NCBI RefSeq assembly: GCF_000321045.1
Contig: NZ_HE578948.1
Coordinates: 103,829 to 167,828, forward strand
DNA: 64,000 nucleotides
Source of the DNA: Phytobacter massiliensis JC163
GTDB lineage: Bacteria; Pseudomonadota; Gammaproteobacteria; Enterobacterales; Enterobacteriaceae
Direction: 5' to 3'
Shown piece by piece: positions 17,340 to 25,802 of the stretch; positions within the stretch are counted from its first letter, which is position 1, and every line of letters begins with the position of its first letter. The notes beneath the pieces were generated by a model. That model was not told the origin of the DNA, did no database searches, and saw nothing but the letters and a program-made list of their open reading frames with translations. The translations under genes were made by a program, and so were the position numbers.

Positions 17340-18272
17340 CTACGTTTGCTCAAACGCCGGATGGGTATGCAGCAGCGCGGTGATGGCGCGAAGCGGCTCA
17401 CGCAGGGCGCTGTGCAGCTGGCGGATCGCCGGGGAAAACTGTTTACGGTGCGGGCAAATCAGATTCAGCGGCGCGGCCTCCCCCGGATGCTGCGGTAACA
17501 GCACCTCCAGCCGGCCCGCCAGCACATCTGCGCTGATGTCGATCCAGGATTTGTACACCAGCCCCATCCCTTCTACCGCCCAGCGGCGAGCGACGTCCGC
17601 GTCATCGCACAGCAGACGGCTTTTGACAATCAGCTGGCGGCGCATGCCGTTCTCCGGGAAGCTCCACTTATCATAAACATGGTTGTTCATGGTAAAGAGC
17701 AGGCAGTGGTGGTTGACGATATCGTCGAGCGTTCGCGGCCTGCCGTGTCTGGCGAGGTACGCAGGCGAGGCCGCCAGCACGCGGCGGTTGTCCTCCGCCA
17801 GCGGCAGGGCGACGTAGCTGCTGTTTTCCAGCACGCCATAGCGAATGGCGATATCCACCGGATCGCGAAAAACGTCGCTCACCTGATCGGAGAGCGACAG
17901 CCGCAGGCTGATTTTAGGGTGCTGTTCGCAAAAGCGGGTAATCAGCGGCAGCAGTACGTTGCGCCCGAGGTCGGAGGGGACCGCCATGCGCAGCTCGCCC
18001 TGAATATCGCCGTCGCCGCTGTGCAGGCTCTCCGCGCCTGCCTGCACCACGGCCAGCATCTCCTGAGCGAAGGGGAGGTATTTTTCCCCTTCCGCCGTCA
18101 GCCGCAGGCTACGGGTCGAGCGGGCAAACAGCCGTTTATCAAGATCGCGCTCCAGCCGGTGAACGGCGGCGCTCACCTGGCCTGGCAACAGCCCCGCTTC
18201 CCGCGCGGCGTTAGAAAAACTGCCCAGCGCCGCCGAGCGGACAAACAGCGTGACATCTTCAAGGCGAATCAT
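17340..18272 (-). CDS. LysR-family transcriptional regulator
   Basis: A 310-residue LysR protein. The helix-turn-helix spans residues 1-60 (MIRLEDVTLFVRSAALGSF then 'LPGQVSAAVHRLERDL'). The effector domain contains 'GELRMAVPSDLGRNVLLPL' and 'DIAIRYGVLENSSYVALPL', typical of the YafC/DmlR group. The open frame extends 35 codons upstream, but the ATG at 18272 gives the standard LysR N-terminus. It is divergent from the nitroreductase gene, the likely target, and upstream of the SDR/MFS operon. Confidence 0.88.
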   Translation of the reverse strand: MIRLEDVTLFVRSAALGSFSNAAREAGLLPGQVSAAVHRLERDLDKRLFARSTRSLRLTAEGEKYLPFAQEMLAVVQAGAESLHSGDGDIQGELRMAVPSDLGRNVLLPLITRFCEQHPKISLRLSLSDQVSDVFRDPVDIAIRYGVLENSSYVALPLAEDNRRVLAASPAYLARHGRPRTLDDIVNHHCLLFTMNNHVYDKWSFPENGMRRQLIVKSRLLCDDADVARRWAVEGMGLVYKSWIDISADVLAGRLEVLLPQHPGEAAPLNLICPHRKQFSPAIRQLHSALREPLRAITALLHTHPAFEQT

Positions 18273-18430
18273 GGTTTTTTCCGGGACTGAAAAGGCGAAC
18301 CCTCTTTTTTGCCAGAAAACGCGCCGGCGGCATAGCGCCGCTGCGCTATTTTCACGGCAAAAGGGAAAGTGCTGCATGATAACGGTAATTTATCTCCCCT
18401 GTTTTTATGGTTATTCTGCCCCCACCAGAC

Positions 18431-18456
18431 GGGGCGGCAAGCCCCCTATTTTTTTC
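18431..18456 (+). promoter_or_regulatory. Terminator-like hairpin in nitroreductase leader
   Basis: GGGGC (18431-18435) and GCCCC (18441-18445) close a 5-base loop and are followed by ctaTTTTTTT, ending about 20 bases before the nitroreductase start codon. It has the form of a short intrinsic terminator placed in a leader, so attenuation is possible. Confidence 0.35.
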
Positions 18457-18471
18457 GCCAGGAGAAACACC

Positions 18472-19125
18472 ATGACTTTAGATGATGCTGTGATTGCCCG
18501 TCATACCGTAAAAGCGTTCGAACCCGGCAAAACGCTGCCGCAGGAGCAGATTGAAACCCTGCTCAATGTGCTGCATAACAGCCCCTCATCCGTAAACTCC
18601 CAGCCGTGGCATTTTGTTGTAGCCTCTACGCCGGAAGGGCGTGAAGCGATGGCTAAATCCACCACCGGCGCGTTTGTCTATAACGAACCGAAAGTGCTGA
18701 ACGCTTCGCACGTTATCGCCCTGTGCATGCGTACGGACATTGATGACGCGCATCTGCAAAAGGTGCTCGCCCAGGAGAACGCTGACGGGCGCTTTGTGGC
18801 CGAAGGGGCGCAGGCGGGCCAGGACAAGAGCCGCCGCTCGTATGTTGATATGCACCGTTACGAACTGCGCGATATGCCGCAGTGGATGGAAAAACAGGTC
18901 TATCTGGCGCTGGGTGGTTTACTGCTGGGCGCGGCGATGCTCGGTATCGACGCCACGCCGATGGAGGGGTTTGATACGGCGGCGCTGGACCGCGCGCTCG
19001 GCCTGCGCGAAAAAGGGCTGACCAGCGTGGTGCTGGTGTCGCTTGGCTATCGTAGCGACAAAGACTTCAACGCCGCGCTGCCGAAGTCGCGTCTCTCCCG
19101 TGACGAGGTGTTCACGTTCATCTAA
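18472..19125 (+). CDS. NfsB-type nitroreductase paralogue
   Basis: 217 residues, the same length as E. coli NfsB, an oxygen-insensitive FMN nitroreductase. Conserved FMN and structural segments are recognisable: 'RHTVKAF', 'NSPSSVNSQPWHFVVAST', 'EKQVYLALGGLLLGAAMLGID' and the C-terminal 'ALPKSRLSRDE'. It is clearly diverged from the housekeeping NfsB I recall ('RHSTKAF', 'YSPSSTNSQPWHFIVAST'), so it is better called a paralogue. It would reduce nitroaromatics or quinones with NAD(P)H. The start is set by GGAG at 18461-18464. It is divergent from a LysR gene. Confidence 0.85.
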   Translation: MTLDDAVIARHTVKAFEPGKTLPQEQIETLLNVLHNSPSSVNSQPWHFVVASTPEGREAMAKSTTGAFVYNEPKVLNASHVIALCMRTDIDDAHLQKVLAQENADGRFVAEGAQAGQDKSRRSYVDMHRYELRDMPQWMEKQVYLALGGLLLGAAMLGIDATPMEGFDTAALDRALGLREKGLTSVVLVSLGYRSDKDFNAALPKSRLSRDEVFTFI

Positions 19126-19134
19126 GTCTGCCGA

Positions 19135-20040
19135 TTAATAGCGCCGGTATCGCGCCGGCGTCATACCATAGATGCCTTTAAATGCCCGGCTGAATGAGGC
19201 CAGCGACGCGAAACCGCAGCGCCCGGCGATGGTCTCCACTGTTAAGGTGGATGCCTGTTTTAGCAGTCGCGCCGCCTGCGCCATGCGCAGGTGAGTCAGC
19301 CAGGTTTGCGGCGTCAGATGATAGGCCTGCGCAAAATGGCGGGCAAACGTCGCGCGGGAAAGAAAGCAGCGTTGCGCCAGACTTTCTATCGTCCAGGGCT
19401 GCGCCGGGTCGGCCAGCACCGCCATGACGGCGGGGGTCAGGCGATGATCGGTCATCAGGCGCAGCAGGCCAGCAGGCGGGGTATGCTGCGATAACAGGAT
19501 CCGCAGCAGCAGCGTCAGGAAGGTAGCCGCCAGATGCTGTACCAGCTTCGCGCCGCCCGGCTGAGCGGCAAGGCTTTCGCGCACCAGCATGGCAAGCAGC
19601 GTCTCAAGTTCCGGGCAGTCCTGCCGATCGCGGGTATGCAGGACAATAAGTTTCGTCGCGTCGGCGAAAAGCCAGCGGCTGTCCGGGCCAAAATTAAACT
19701 CGCCGCACAACACTTCAACCGCTTCGCCTTCACCTTCGGCACGCACTTCGGTAACGGCACCATTATGGCGCTTTGCTACCGGCGACAGATGCCCCCAGTC
19801 AATCAACCCCTGTAAAGTATGGGCAGATCCCTGCGGTAACAGCAGCACGTCGCCGGGGCGAACGTCATAAGCCGCGCCGGCTATCTGCAGCCGCGCTTCG
19901 CCTTTCAGTATCGCATGCCATGGCACCATGCCCGGCCCGAGCTGCGGGTGGTCTGCTTCCCAGCGCCCCGCGAAACGGCAGTGCAAATTTACCTCGCAAC
20001 GCGGATTAAGCATGTTTAGCAACTGGCTGAGGCTGTCCAC
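19135..20040 (-). CDS. AraC-family regulator with cupin domain
   Basis: 301 residues. Residues about 5-185 form a cupin_6 sensor domain ('GMVPWHAILKGEARLQI', 'VRPGDVLLLPQGSAHTLQG'). Residues about 200-301 carry the two AraC helix-turn-helix motifs ('WTIESLAQRCFLSRATFARHFAQAY' and 'VETIAGRCGFASLASFSRAF'). Members of this group typically control a divergent oxidoreductase or AhpD-like gene, and here the divergent neighbour at 20163 is exactly that. It ends nine bases after the nitroreductase gene, with which it is convergent. Confidence 0.9.
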   Translation of the reverse strand: MDSLSQLLNMLNPRCEVNLHCRFAGRWEADHPQLGPGMVPWHAILKGEARLQIAGAAYDVRPGDVLLLPQGSAHTLQGLIDWGHLSPVAKRHNGAVTEVRAEGEGEAVEVLCGEFNFGPDSRWLFADATKLIVLHTRDRQDCPELETLLAMLVRESLAAQPGGAKLVQHLAATFLTLLLRILLSQHTPPAGLLRLMTDHRLTPAVMAVLADPAQPWTIESLAQRCFLSRATFARHFAQAYHLTPQTWLTHLRMAQAARLLKQASTLTVETIAGRCGFASLASFSRAFKGIYGMTPARYRRY

Positions 20041-20162
20041 GATTTCCTCTGAGACGATAAGACAAAAAATAGAGACGAAGACCGCGATTCGGGGCGTTAA
20101 CGGGGCCGTATGATGTGCCCATCGCCACTACGGCGGAACCCAAACAACCAGAGGAGCATATC

Positions 20163-20699
20163 ATGAGCCGTTTATCTTTCATTCAGCCAGACGACGCCAC
20201 CGGCAAAACCGCAGACCTGTTCGGCGCGATTAAACGGGGAATGGGCAAAGTGCCTAACGCCTATGTCACCATTGGCAGCAACGCGCCGGAAGTACTCGGC
20301 CAGGCGCTGCAACACAACGCGATGCTGGGCAAAAGCAGCCTCAACGCCCGCCAGCGGGAGGCCATCAACCTGGCGGTCAGCGAAGCGACAGGCTGTGATT
20401 ATTGCCTGGCGGCACACACCCTGATGGCAAAAGGCGCAGGTTTTAGCGAGGAGGAGACGCGGCAGTTGCGTCATGCTGACTATCCGCAGGATGTGCAGCT
20501 GGACGCGCTGGTGAAATTTGTGCGCACGCTGGTCACTACCCGCGGCACGCTGGAGGAGGCGGTAGTAAACGCGTTCCGCGACGCAGGCTTTACCGACCGC
20601 CAGGTCGTGGAAACCATCAGCGCCGTCAGCGCGATTCTGTTCACCAATATGATCAACCGGGTGAACGATACGGTCGTGGATTTCCCGAAAGTAAGCTGA
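20163..20699 (+). CDS. AhpD-like carboxymuconolactone decarboxylase-family protein
   Basis: A 178-residue alkylhydroperoxidase-type protein. The redox motif CDYCLAAH (Cys 78, Cys 81, His 85) matches the E-x(n)-CxxC-xxxH active site of AhpD proteins. The all-helical segment 'NAMLGKSSLNARQREAINLAVSEA' precedes it. It likely reduces organic peroxides or another thiol-dependent target. The start at 20163 has AGAGGAG nearby; the open frame continues 16 codons upstream into the promoter. It is divergent from the cupin-AraC regulator. Confidence 0.88.
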   Translation: MSRLSFIQPDDATGKTADLFGAIKRGMGKVPNAYVTIGSNAPEVLGQALQHNAMLGKSSLNARQREAINLAVSEATGCDYCLAAHTLMAKGAGFSEEETRQLRHADYPQDVQLDALVKFVRTLVTTRGTLEEAVVNAFRDAGFTDRQVVETISAVSAILFTNMINRVNDTVVDFPKVS

Positions 20700-20705
20700 C
20701 CGTTT

Positions 20706-20737
20706 CCCCGGATGCGCTTCGCTTATCCGGGTTACGA
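20706..20737. repeat. REP-type palindrome
   Basis: CCCGGATGCG facing GCTTATCCGGG after the AhpD-like gene; the standard enterobacterial REP form, probably protecting the 3' end of the mRNA. Confidence 0.65.
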
Positions 20738-20846
20738 GTCTGGTAGCTCGGTTAAGTGGAGCGCAATTTCTCGCAGAAGCAAACGAAAGCTGATTTAATC
20801 AACAACAGGATACTTTTGTTCATGGATTCAGTTCAGGTTTGCGAAA

Positions 20847-21401
20847 ATGCAGAAACACTACAATGAGATCAGTAAATTTCTTAGCTACGTACTGCGTCAT
20901 AGCCCTGAATCTATTGGGCTGACGCTGGATAGCGAAGGATGGGCCAGCATCGAGTCGTTAATTATCGGCGCGGCAAAGCAGGGCCGGGAATTGAATAAGC
21001 AGCTTATCGAGTCAGTGGTAGAAAATAATGATAAAAAGCGTTTTGCGATTTCGACCGATGGTTTAAAGATCCGTGCTGTACAGGGACACTCAACACAGCA
21101 GGTAAGTATCGAATTTAGTGAACAAAAACCGCCTGCTATTTTATATCACGGCACGGCAAGCCGCTTTATGGCATCGATTCTTGCCGGAGGGCTAACGCCG
21201 CAATCACGGCAATATGTGCACCTGTCAGCCGATCCGGCGACTGCGCGCCAGGTTGGCGAGCGTTATGGCTTGCCGGTTATTTTAAAAATTGACGCGTTAA
21301 CGATGTATCAGCAGGGTTTTATATTTTACCAGGCCGAAAACGGCGTGTGGTTAACGAAACACGTTCCCATAACGTTTATCGCCCAGGCGCCCTGCCCGTG
21401 A
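20847..21401 (+). CDS. kptA: RNA 2'-phosphotransferase (Tpt1/KptA)
   Basis: 184 residues. KptA removes an internal 2'-phosphate from RNA by transfer to NAD+, the step that completes tRNA splicing in eukaryotes; its bacterial substrate is unclear. The N-terminal winged-helix lobe carries 'FLSYVLRHSPESIGL' with the conserved Arg17-His18. The C-terminal ADP-ribosyltransferase fold carries 'LYHGT' (His 101), 'YVHLSAD' and the strongly conserved 'ENGVWLTKHVP' near residues 164-174. Length is standard. It is a single-gene unit flanked by REP sequences. Confidence 0.92.
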   Translation: MQKHYNEISKFLSYVLRHSPESIGLTLDSEGWASIESLIIGAAKQGRELNKQLIESVVENNDKKRFAISTDGLKIRAVQGHSTQQVSIEFSEQKPPAILYHGTASRFMASILAGGLTPQSRQYVHLSADPATARQVGERYGLPVILKIDALTMYQQGFIFYQAENGVWLTKHVPITFIAQAPCP

Positions 21402-21409
21402 ATGATAGC

Positions 21410-21486
21410 GCCCGGATAAGACGCATCAGCGCCTTATCCGGGAACGCCGGGCCACAAAGCGCGTAGCCCGGATAAGCGCATCCAGG
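21410..21486. repeat. BIME (paired REP sequences)
   Basis: CCCGGATAAG (21411-21420) faces CCTTATCCGGG (21432-21442), and a further REP core follows with AGCCCGGATAAGCGCATCC (21465-21483). It lies between the convergent kptA and LacI-type genes. Confidence 0.7.
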
Positions 21487-21492
21487 AATGCG

Positions 21493-22446
21493 TTAACGCT
21501 TCACCATCTCAGGAATAATCAGATCCCCGCGCACAACGCAGGAACCCAGTACGCTCTGGGTTTTTTCGTTCAGCCACGTCACAATGCGCGCCGCCATCGC
21601 GTCCATTGAATATTCAATCGCCGGAATTTTGGGAATCCCCGGCAGCTGGAGCGAACCGGCCAGGCTAAAGACCATAATGTCCCCCGGCACCGATTTATTA
21701 AACGCCTGCAGTTGCGGAATGACGCGCTGCGCTTCCTGCTCGTCCGCCAAAAGTAACGCGTTAAAATTCAACGTAGTGGCATTATTGAGCAGCACCTGCA
21801 ACGCCACCGAAGAGGTGGTGTCATCCATAAAGACCAGGTTGCGGTTGAACGGCAGGAAACTCTTTTCCAGGGCGTGCTTATAGCCAAGCAGCACCTGATC
21901 GGCAGAGCCGCTGATATCCGGGTGGATAAGCGCTATCTGCCGCCGCCCCTGGCTTATCAAAAAATTACAGGCGGTTTCAGCGGCGAAGGCGTGATCGAAC
22001 TGAATGCTGTTGAGCGTATCCGCTTCGGCGCAGTCCACCAGCACGATGTTCTCATCGCTGATATCCAATGGAAAACGCGCGCCGATGATTAAAATATCGT
22101 CGCACAGCCCGCAGGTCAGCTCTTCCAGCGCGTTCATTACCCCGGCTTTGGTATTCGCAAAGCGCAGCAGCAGATGTTTCTGGCTCTGGCTGAGGTGCTT
22201 TTCCAGCGCGTAAAGATAGCCGGTGGTCTGGTTGATGTTGTCCTGCGCGCAGATAACGCCGATACAGCCTGTCGACTGGCTGAGTAAGGATTGCGCGATA
22301 ACGTTAGGTCGGTAGTTCAGTTCTTCGACTGCTTTTAACACCGCCTGGCGGCTGGCTTCCTTAACGCCGCGCGAACCGCTCAACACCCGCGACACTGTGG
22401 CTTTGGACACCCCAGCTAAACGTGATACATCGTTGATTGTAGACAT
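21493..22446 (-). CDS. LacI-family repressor of the beta-glucoside PTS operon
   Basis: A 317-residue LacI/GalR repressor. The helix-turn-helix is at residues 2-26 ('TINDVSRLAGVSKATVSRVL') with hinge 'ELNYRPNVIAQSL'. A periplasmic-binding-protein-like sugar domain follows ('TGCIGVICAQ', 'LALIHPDISGSADQVLLGY'). The ATG at 22446 is chosen because GGGGAGAAAG precedes it and the helix-turn-helix follows at once; the frame stays open 20 codons further. It is divergent from the PTS operon, and two palindromic GGAAA-TTTCC operators lie in the gap. It is not a close match to AscG as I recall it. Confidence 0.9.
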   Translation of the reverse strand: MSTINDVSRLAGVSKATVSRVLSGSRGVKEASRQAVLKAVEELNYRPNVIAQSLLSQSTGCIGVICAQDNINQTTGYLYALEKHLSQSQKHLLLRFANTKAGVMNALEELTCGLCDDILIIGARFPLDISDENIVLVDCAEADTLNSIQFDHAFAAETACNFLISQGRRQIALIHPDISGSADQVLLGYKHALEKSFLPFNRNLVFMDDTTSSVALQVLLNNATTLNFNALLLADEQEAQRVIPQLQAFNKSVPGDIMVFSLAGSLQLPGIPKIPAIEYSMDAMAARIVTWLNEKTQSVLGSCVVRGDLIIPEMVKR

Positions 22447-22542
22447 CTTTCTCCCCAGGGGGGCGACAAAATGCGCCCGCAAATTCCAAATGCAACAACG
22501 GTTCATAATATAACCGATCGAAGTATATCCTTTCTTTTTTTC

Positions 22543-22561
22543 ATGGAAACCGATTTTCCAT
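22543..22561. promoter_or_regulatory. LacI-type operator, distal
   Basis: ATGGAAA (22543-22549) and TTTCCAT (22555-22561) form an inverted repeat with a 5-base centre containing CG. It is close to the promoter of the repressor gene and is a variant of the perfect palindrome at 22671-22684, about 125 bp away. Confidence 0.65.
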
Positions 22562-22590
22562 TTGGACTCTTTTTCCGTATGGCTTAGGTA

Positions 22591-22612
22591 AAATTTGTGA
22601 TGTGAATCGAGA
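22591..22612. promoter_or_regulatory. Candidate CRP site
   Basis: AATTTGTGATGTGAATCGAG has a perfect TGTGA half (22596-22600) and a weak second half (TCGAG). It sits between the two LacI operators, where catabolite activation of a PTS operon would be expected. Only one half is good. Confidence 0.35.
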
Positions 22613-22670
22613 AAAAAGCCCTTATTAAGTCCGGATTTTGATAACTGTCACACTTCAGTAACCTACCGAT

Positions 22671-22684
22671 GGAAACCGGTTTCC
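22671..22684. promoter_or_regulatory. LacI-type operator, promoter-proximal
   Basis: GGAAACCGGTTTCC is a perfect 14-bp palindrome with the central CG typical of LacI/GalR operators, 54 bases before the IIB start codon. Repressor binding here would block transcription of the PTS operon. Confidence 0.75.
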
Positions 22685-22737
22685 GTATGTTATCCAATCG
22701 TCCTTGCAATAACTTTTTACATTCGAGGATAGATACG

Positions 22738-23052
22738 ATGTACAGGATCATGTTGTGCTGCTCCGCCGGTATGTCTACCAGCCTGCTGGTGAGGAAAATG
22801 GTGGAAGCCGCGGAAGAAAGGAATTTACCGGTCCAGATTGACGCCTACGGCGTGGCGGAATTTGATGTGCAGTTTCCGCGTTATCAGGTCGTGCTTCTCG
22901 GACCACAAGTCAAATATATGTTAAACACACTCTCAGAAAAGGCTGCCGTCGCCGGTATTCCCGTACAGCCCATCAACCCGATGGATTACGGAATGCAGCG
23001 TGGCGATCAGGTGCTGGACTTTGCTCTGTCGCTGATTGAAGCGGCACACTAA
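22738..23052 (+). CDS. PTS beta-glucoside/diacetylchitobiose-type EIIB
   Basis: 104 residues, the cytoplasmic phosphocarrier of a Lac-family PTS. Cys 8 in 'CCSAGMSTSLLV' is the phosphorylated residue by comparison with ChbB. 'YQVVLLGPQVKYML' is the conserved second motif. The ATG at 22738 has GAGGAT upstream; the frame opens 23 codons earlier inside the operator. It is the first gene of an operon IIB-IIC-phosphoglucosidase-IIA-porin. Confidence 0.9.
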   Translation: MYRIMLCCSAGMSTSLLVRKMVEAAEERNLPVQIDAYGVAEFDVQFPRYQVVLLGPQVKYMLNTLSEKAAVAGIPVQPINPMDYGMQRGDQVLDFALSLIEAAH

Positions 23053-23064
23053 AAAGGTGTTCAT

Positions 23065-24393
23065 ATGAGTTCGTTATATCAGTCAATGGTTAGCGTAATA
23101 GAGCAATCCATTACGCCGCTTGCCGGACGTTTAGGGCAGCAGAAATATGTCATCGCCATCCGCGACGGCTTTACTGCCGCGCTGCCGTTTATGATCATTG
23201 GCTCGTTCATGCTGGTGTTTATTTTTCCGCCGTTCTCGCCGGAAACCACAAACGGCTTTGCCCGCGCATGGCTGGATTTCTCCACGCAATATCGTGAACA
23301 ACTGATGCTGCCGTTTAACCTCAGCATGGGCGTCATGACGTTCTTCATTTCCGTTGGTATCGGCGCGAGCCTGGGTCGACAGTTCAATCTCGACCCGGTA
23401 ATGACCGGCCTGCTGGCCTTTATGGCCTTCCTGCTGGTCGCCGCGCCCTATAAAGATGGGCAGATCTCTACCCAGTATCTCTCTGGTCAGGGGATCTTCA
23501 CCGCGCTTATCACCTCTATCTATTCCGCACGCGTCTACGCCTGGCTGAAACAGCACAACGTGACGATTAAACTGCCGAAAGAGGTGCCGACAGGCGTGGC
23601 CCGCTCGTTCGAAATTCTTATTCCGGTGCTGGTGATCATTGCCACGCTACACCCGCTGAACCTGTTTATTGAAGCGCAGACCGGCATGATTCTGCCGCAG
23701 GCGATTATGCACCTGCTGGAGCCGCTGGTTTCCGCCTCTGACTCCCTGCCAGCCATTCTGCTTTCCGTGCTGCTGTGCCAGATCTTCTGGTTCGCCGGTA
23801 TCCACGGCTCGCTGATTGTGACCGGCATTATGAACCCCTTCTGGATGGCGAACCTCTCTGCCAACCAGGCCGCGCTGGCGGCGGGCGCCGTACTGCCGCA
23901 CGTCTACCTGCAGGGTTTCTGGGACCACTATCTGCTGATTGGCGGCGTCGGTTCTACCTTACCGCTGGCCTTCCTGCTGCTGCGTAGCCGCGCCACCCAC
24001 CTGCGCACTATCGGCAAGATGGGCGTTGTGCCGAGCTTCTTTAACATCAACGAACCTATTCTGTTTGGCGCGCCGATTATCATGAACCCGATGCTGTTTA
24101 TCCCGTTCGTCTGCGTACCGCTGATCAACGCCATTCTGGCTTACGGCGCAACCCGCATGGGCTGGCTGGCACAGGTGGTTTCGCTGACGCCGTGGACCAC
24201 GCCTGCTCCGATTGGCGCGTCCTGGGCGGCAAACTGGGCGCTGAGCCCGGTCATTATGTGCGTCATCTGTATGGTGGTGTCCGGCCTGATGTACCTGCCG
24301 TTCCTGCGCGCTTATGAGCGCTCATTAATGAAGACTGAAGAGCAAAAAGCGCAGAGCAGCGCGCCGGTGGCGGAAACCGTCGGCAGTAACTGA
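23065..24393 (+). CDS. PTS beta-glucoside/cellobiose-type EIIC permease
   Basis: A 442-residue membrane permease of the Lac-type EIIC group (CelB/ChbC-like). 'IRDGFTAALPFMIIGSFMLV' begins the first helix. The substrate loop has 'WFAGIHGSLIVTGIMNPFW' and 'FFNINEPILFGAPIIMNP'; the NEP segment is the conserved sugar-binding motif. It moves a beta-linked disaccharide or glucoside across the inner membrane while EIIB phosphorylates it. It starts 12 bases after the EIIB gene. Confidence 0.92.
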   Translation: MSSLYQSMVSVIEQSITPLAGRLGQQKYVIAIRDGFTAALPFMIIGSFMLVFIFPPFSPETTNGFARAWLDFSTQYREQLMLPFNLSMGVMTFFISVGIGASLGRQFNLDPVMTGLLAFMAFLLVAAPYKDGQISTQYLSGQGIFTALITSIYSARVYAWLKQHNVTIKLPKEVPTGVARSFEILIPVLVIIATLHPLNLFIEAQTGMILPQAIMHLLEPLVSASDSLPAILLSVLLCQIFWFAGIHGSLIVTGIMNPFWMANLSANQAALAAGAVLPHVYLQGFWDHYLLIGGVGSTLPLAFLLLRSRATHLRTIGKMGVVPSFFNINEPILFGAPIIMNPMLFIPFVCVPLINAILAYGATRMGWLAQVVSLTPWTTPAPIGASWAANWALSPVIMCVICMVVSGLMYLPFLRAYERSLMKTEEQKAQSSAPVAETVGSN

Positions 24394-24407
24394 ACAAGGA
24401 GAAGAGA

Positions 24408-25796
24408 ATGAAATATGCATTTCCCGAGCACTTCTGGTGGGGCAGCGCCAGTTCGGCGCAGCAAACCGAAGGGGAAAGTTTACAGGGTGGGAAAAGTGCC
24501 ACCACATGGGACGCCTGGTACGCCAGCCAGCCCTGGCGCTTTCACCAGCAGGTGGGGCCGCAGAACACCTCCACTTTTTACCAGCACTGGAAGCAGGACA
24601 TTGCCCTGTTAAAGCAGCTTAACCATAACAGTTACCGTACGTCGATAAGCTGGAGCCGCCTGATTCCGGACGGCACCGGCGAAGTAAACCCGCAGGCCGT
24701 TGAGTTCTACAACAATGTGTTAGATGAGCTGCTGGCGCAGGGGATTACGCCCTTTATTACCCTGTTTCATTTCGACATGCCGATGTCGATGCAGGAGAAA
24801 GGCGGCTGGGAAAACAGCGAAGTGGTTGAGGCGTTCAGCCGTTACGCGCAGGTGTGTTTCGACCTGTTCGGCAACCGCGTGAAGCACTGGTTCACCTTTA
24901 ACGAGCCTATCGTCCCGGTAGAAGGCGGCTATCTGTATGACTTCCATTACCCGAACGTGGTGGATTTCAGACGCGCGGCCACGGTGGCTTACAACACGGT
25001 TCTGGCGCACAGCCTCGCGGTGCGGGCCTTCCGTAGCGGCCATTATGACGGCGAGATCGGCATTGTGCTGAACCTGACGCCTTCCTACCCGCGTTCGCAA
25101 AACCCGGCGGATGTGAAAGCGGCGCACTATGCGGATCTGCTGTTTAACCGCAGCTTCCTTGACCCGGTTCTGCGCGGCGAGTACCCGGCCGATCTGGTCG
25201 CGCTGCTGAAAGAGTACGATCAACTGCCCGCCTGCCAGCCGGAAGACAAGGCGCTGATCGCCGACGGCAAAATCGACCTGCTGGGTATTAACTATTACCA
25301 ACCGCGTCGGGTGAAGTGCCGTGACAGCGCGGTTAACCCTGAGTCGCCGTTTATGCCGGAGTGGCTGTTTGATTACTACGAAATGCCGGGGCGCAAAATG
25401 AACCCTTATCGCGGCTGGGAAATCTACGAGCCGGGCATTTACGATATTCTGGTCAACCTTCGTGATAATTATGGCAATCCACGCTGCTTTATTTCCGAAA
25501 ACGGCATGGGGGTTGAGAACGAACAGCGCTTTATTGAAGACGGTCAGGTTAACGACCGGTATCGAATCACCTTCGTTGCCGATCATTTAAAGTGGCTGCA
25601 TAAAGGTATTAGCGAAGGCTGTAATTGCCTTGGTTACCACATGTGGACATTTATTGATAACTGGTCATGGTGTAATGCTTATAAAAACCGCTACGGTTTT
25701 GTGCAATTAGATCTGGAAACCCAACAACGTACCATTAAGAAAAGCGGAGAGTGGTTCGCTGCCACCGCCAAAAATAATGGCTTTGATGAAGAGTAA
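24408..25796 (+). CDS. 6-phospho-beta-glucosidase (GH1)
   Basis: A 462-residue GH1 enzyme. The acid/base Glu is in 'TFNEP' (E166) and the nucleophile in 'ISENG' (E364). The N-terminal 'FPEHFWWGSASSAQQTEG' is the family signature 2. Placed between PTS EIIC and EIIA genes, it is expected to split the phosphorylated disaccharide or aryl-glucoside into glucose 6-phosphate and an aglycone or sugar. It lacks a signal peptide, as expected for a cytoplasmic enzyme. Preceded by AAGGAGAAGAG. Confidence 0.92.
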   Translation: MKYAFPEHFWWGSASSAQQTEGESLQGGKSATTWDAWYASQPWRFHQQVGPQNTSTFYQHWKQDIALLKQLNHNSYRTSISWSRLIPDGTGEVNPQAVEFYNNVLDELLAQGITPFITLFHFDMPMSMQEKGGWENSEVVEAFSRYAQVCFDLFGNRVKHWFTFNEPIVPVEGGYLYDFHYPNVVDFRRAATVAYNTVLAHSLAVRAFRSGHYDGEIGIVLNLTPSYPRSQNPADVKAAHYADLLFNRSFLDPVLRGEYPADLVALLKEYDQLPACQPEDKALIADGKIDLLGINYYQPRRVKCRDSAVNPESPFMPEWLFDYYEMPGRKMNPYRGWEIYEPGIYDILVNLRDNYGNPRCFISENGMGVENEQRFIEDGQVNDRYRITFVADHLKWLHKGISEGCNCLGYHMWTFIDNWSWCNAYKNRYGFVQLDLETQQRTIKKSGEWFAATAKNNGFDEE

Positions 25797-25802
25797 ATAA
25801 TT

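Noticed and set aside
24720-25586. 288-codon open frame on the minus strand
   Set aside because: Shadow of the GH1 gene, whose catalytic motifs are intact on the plus strand.
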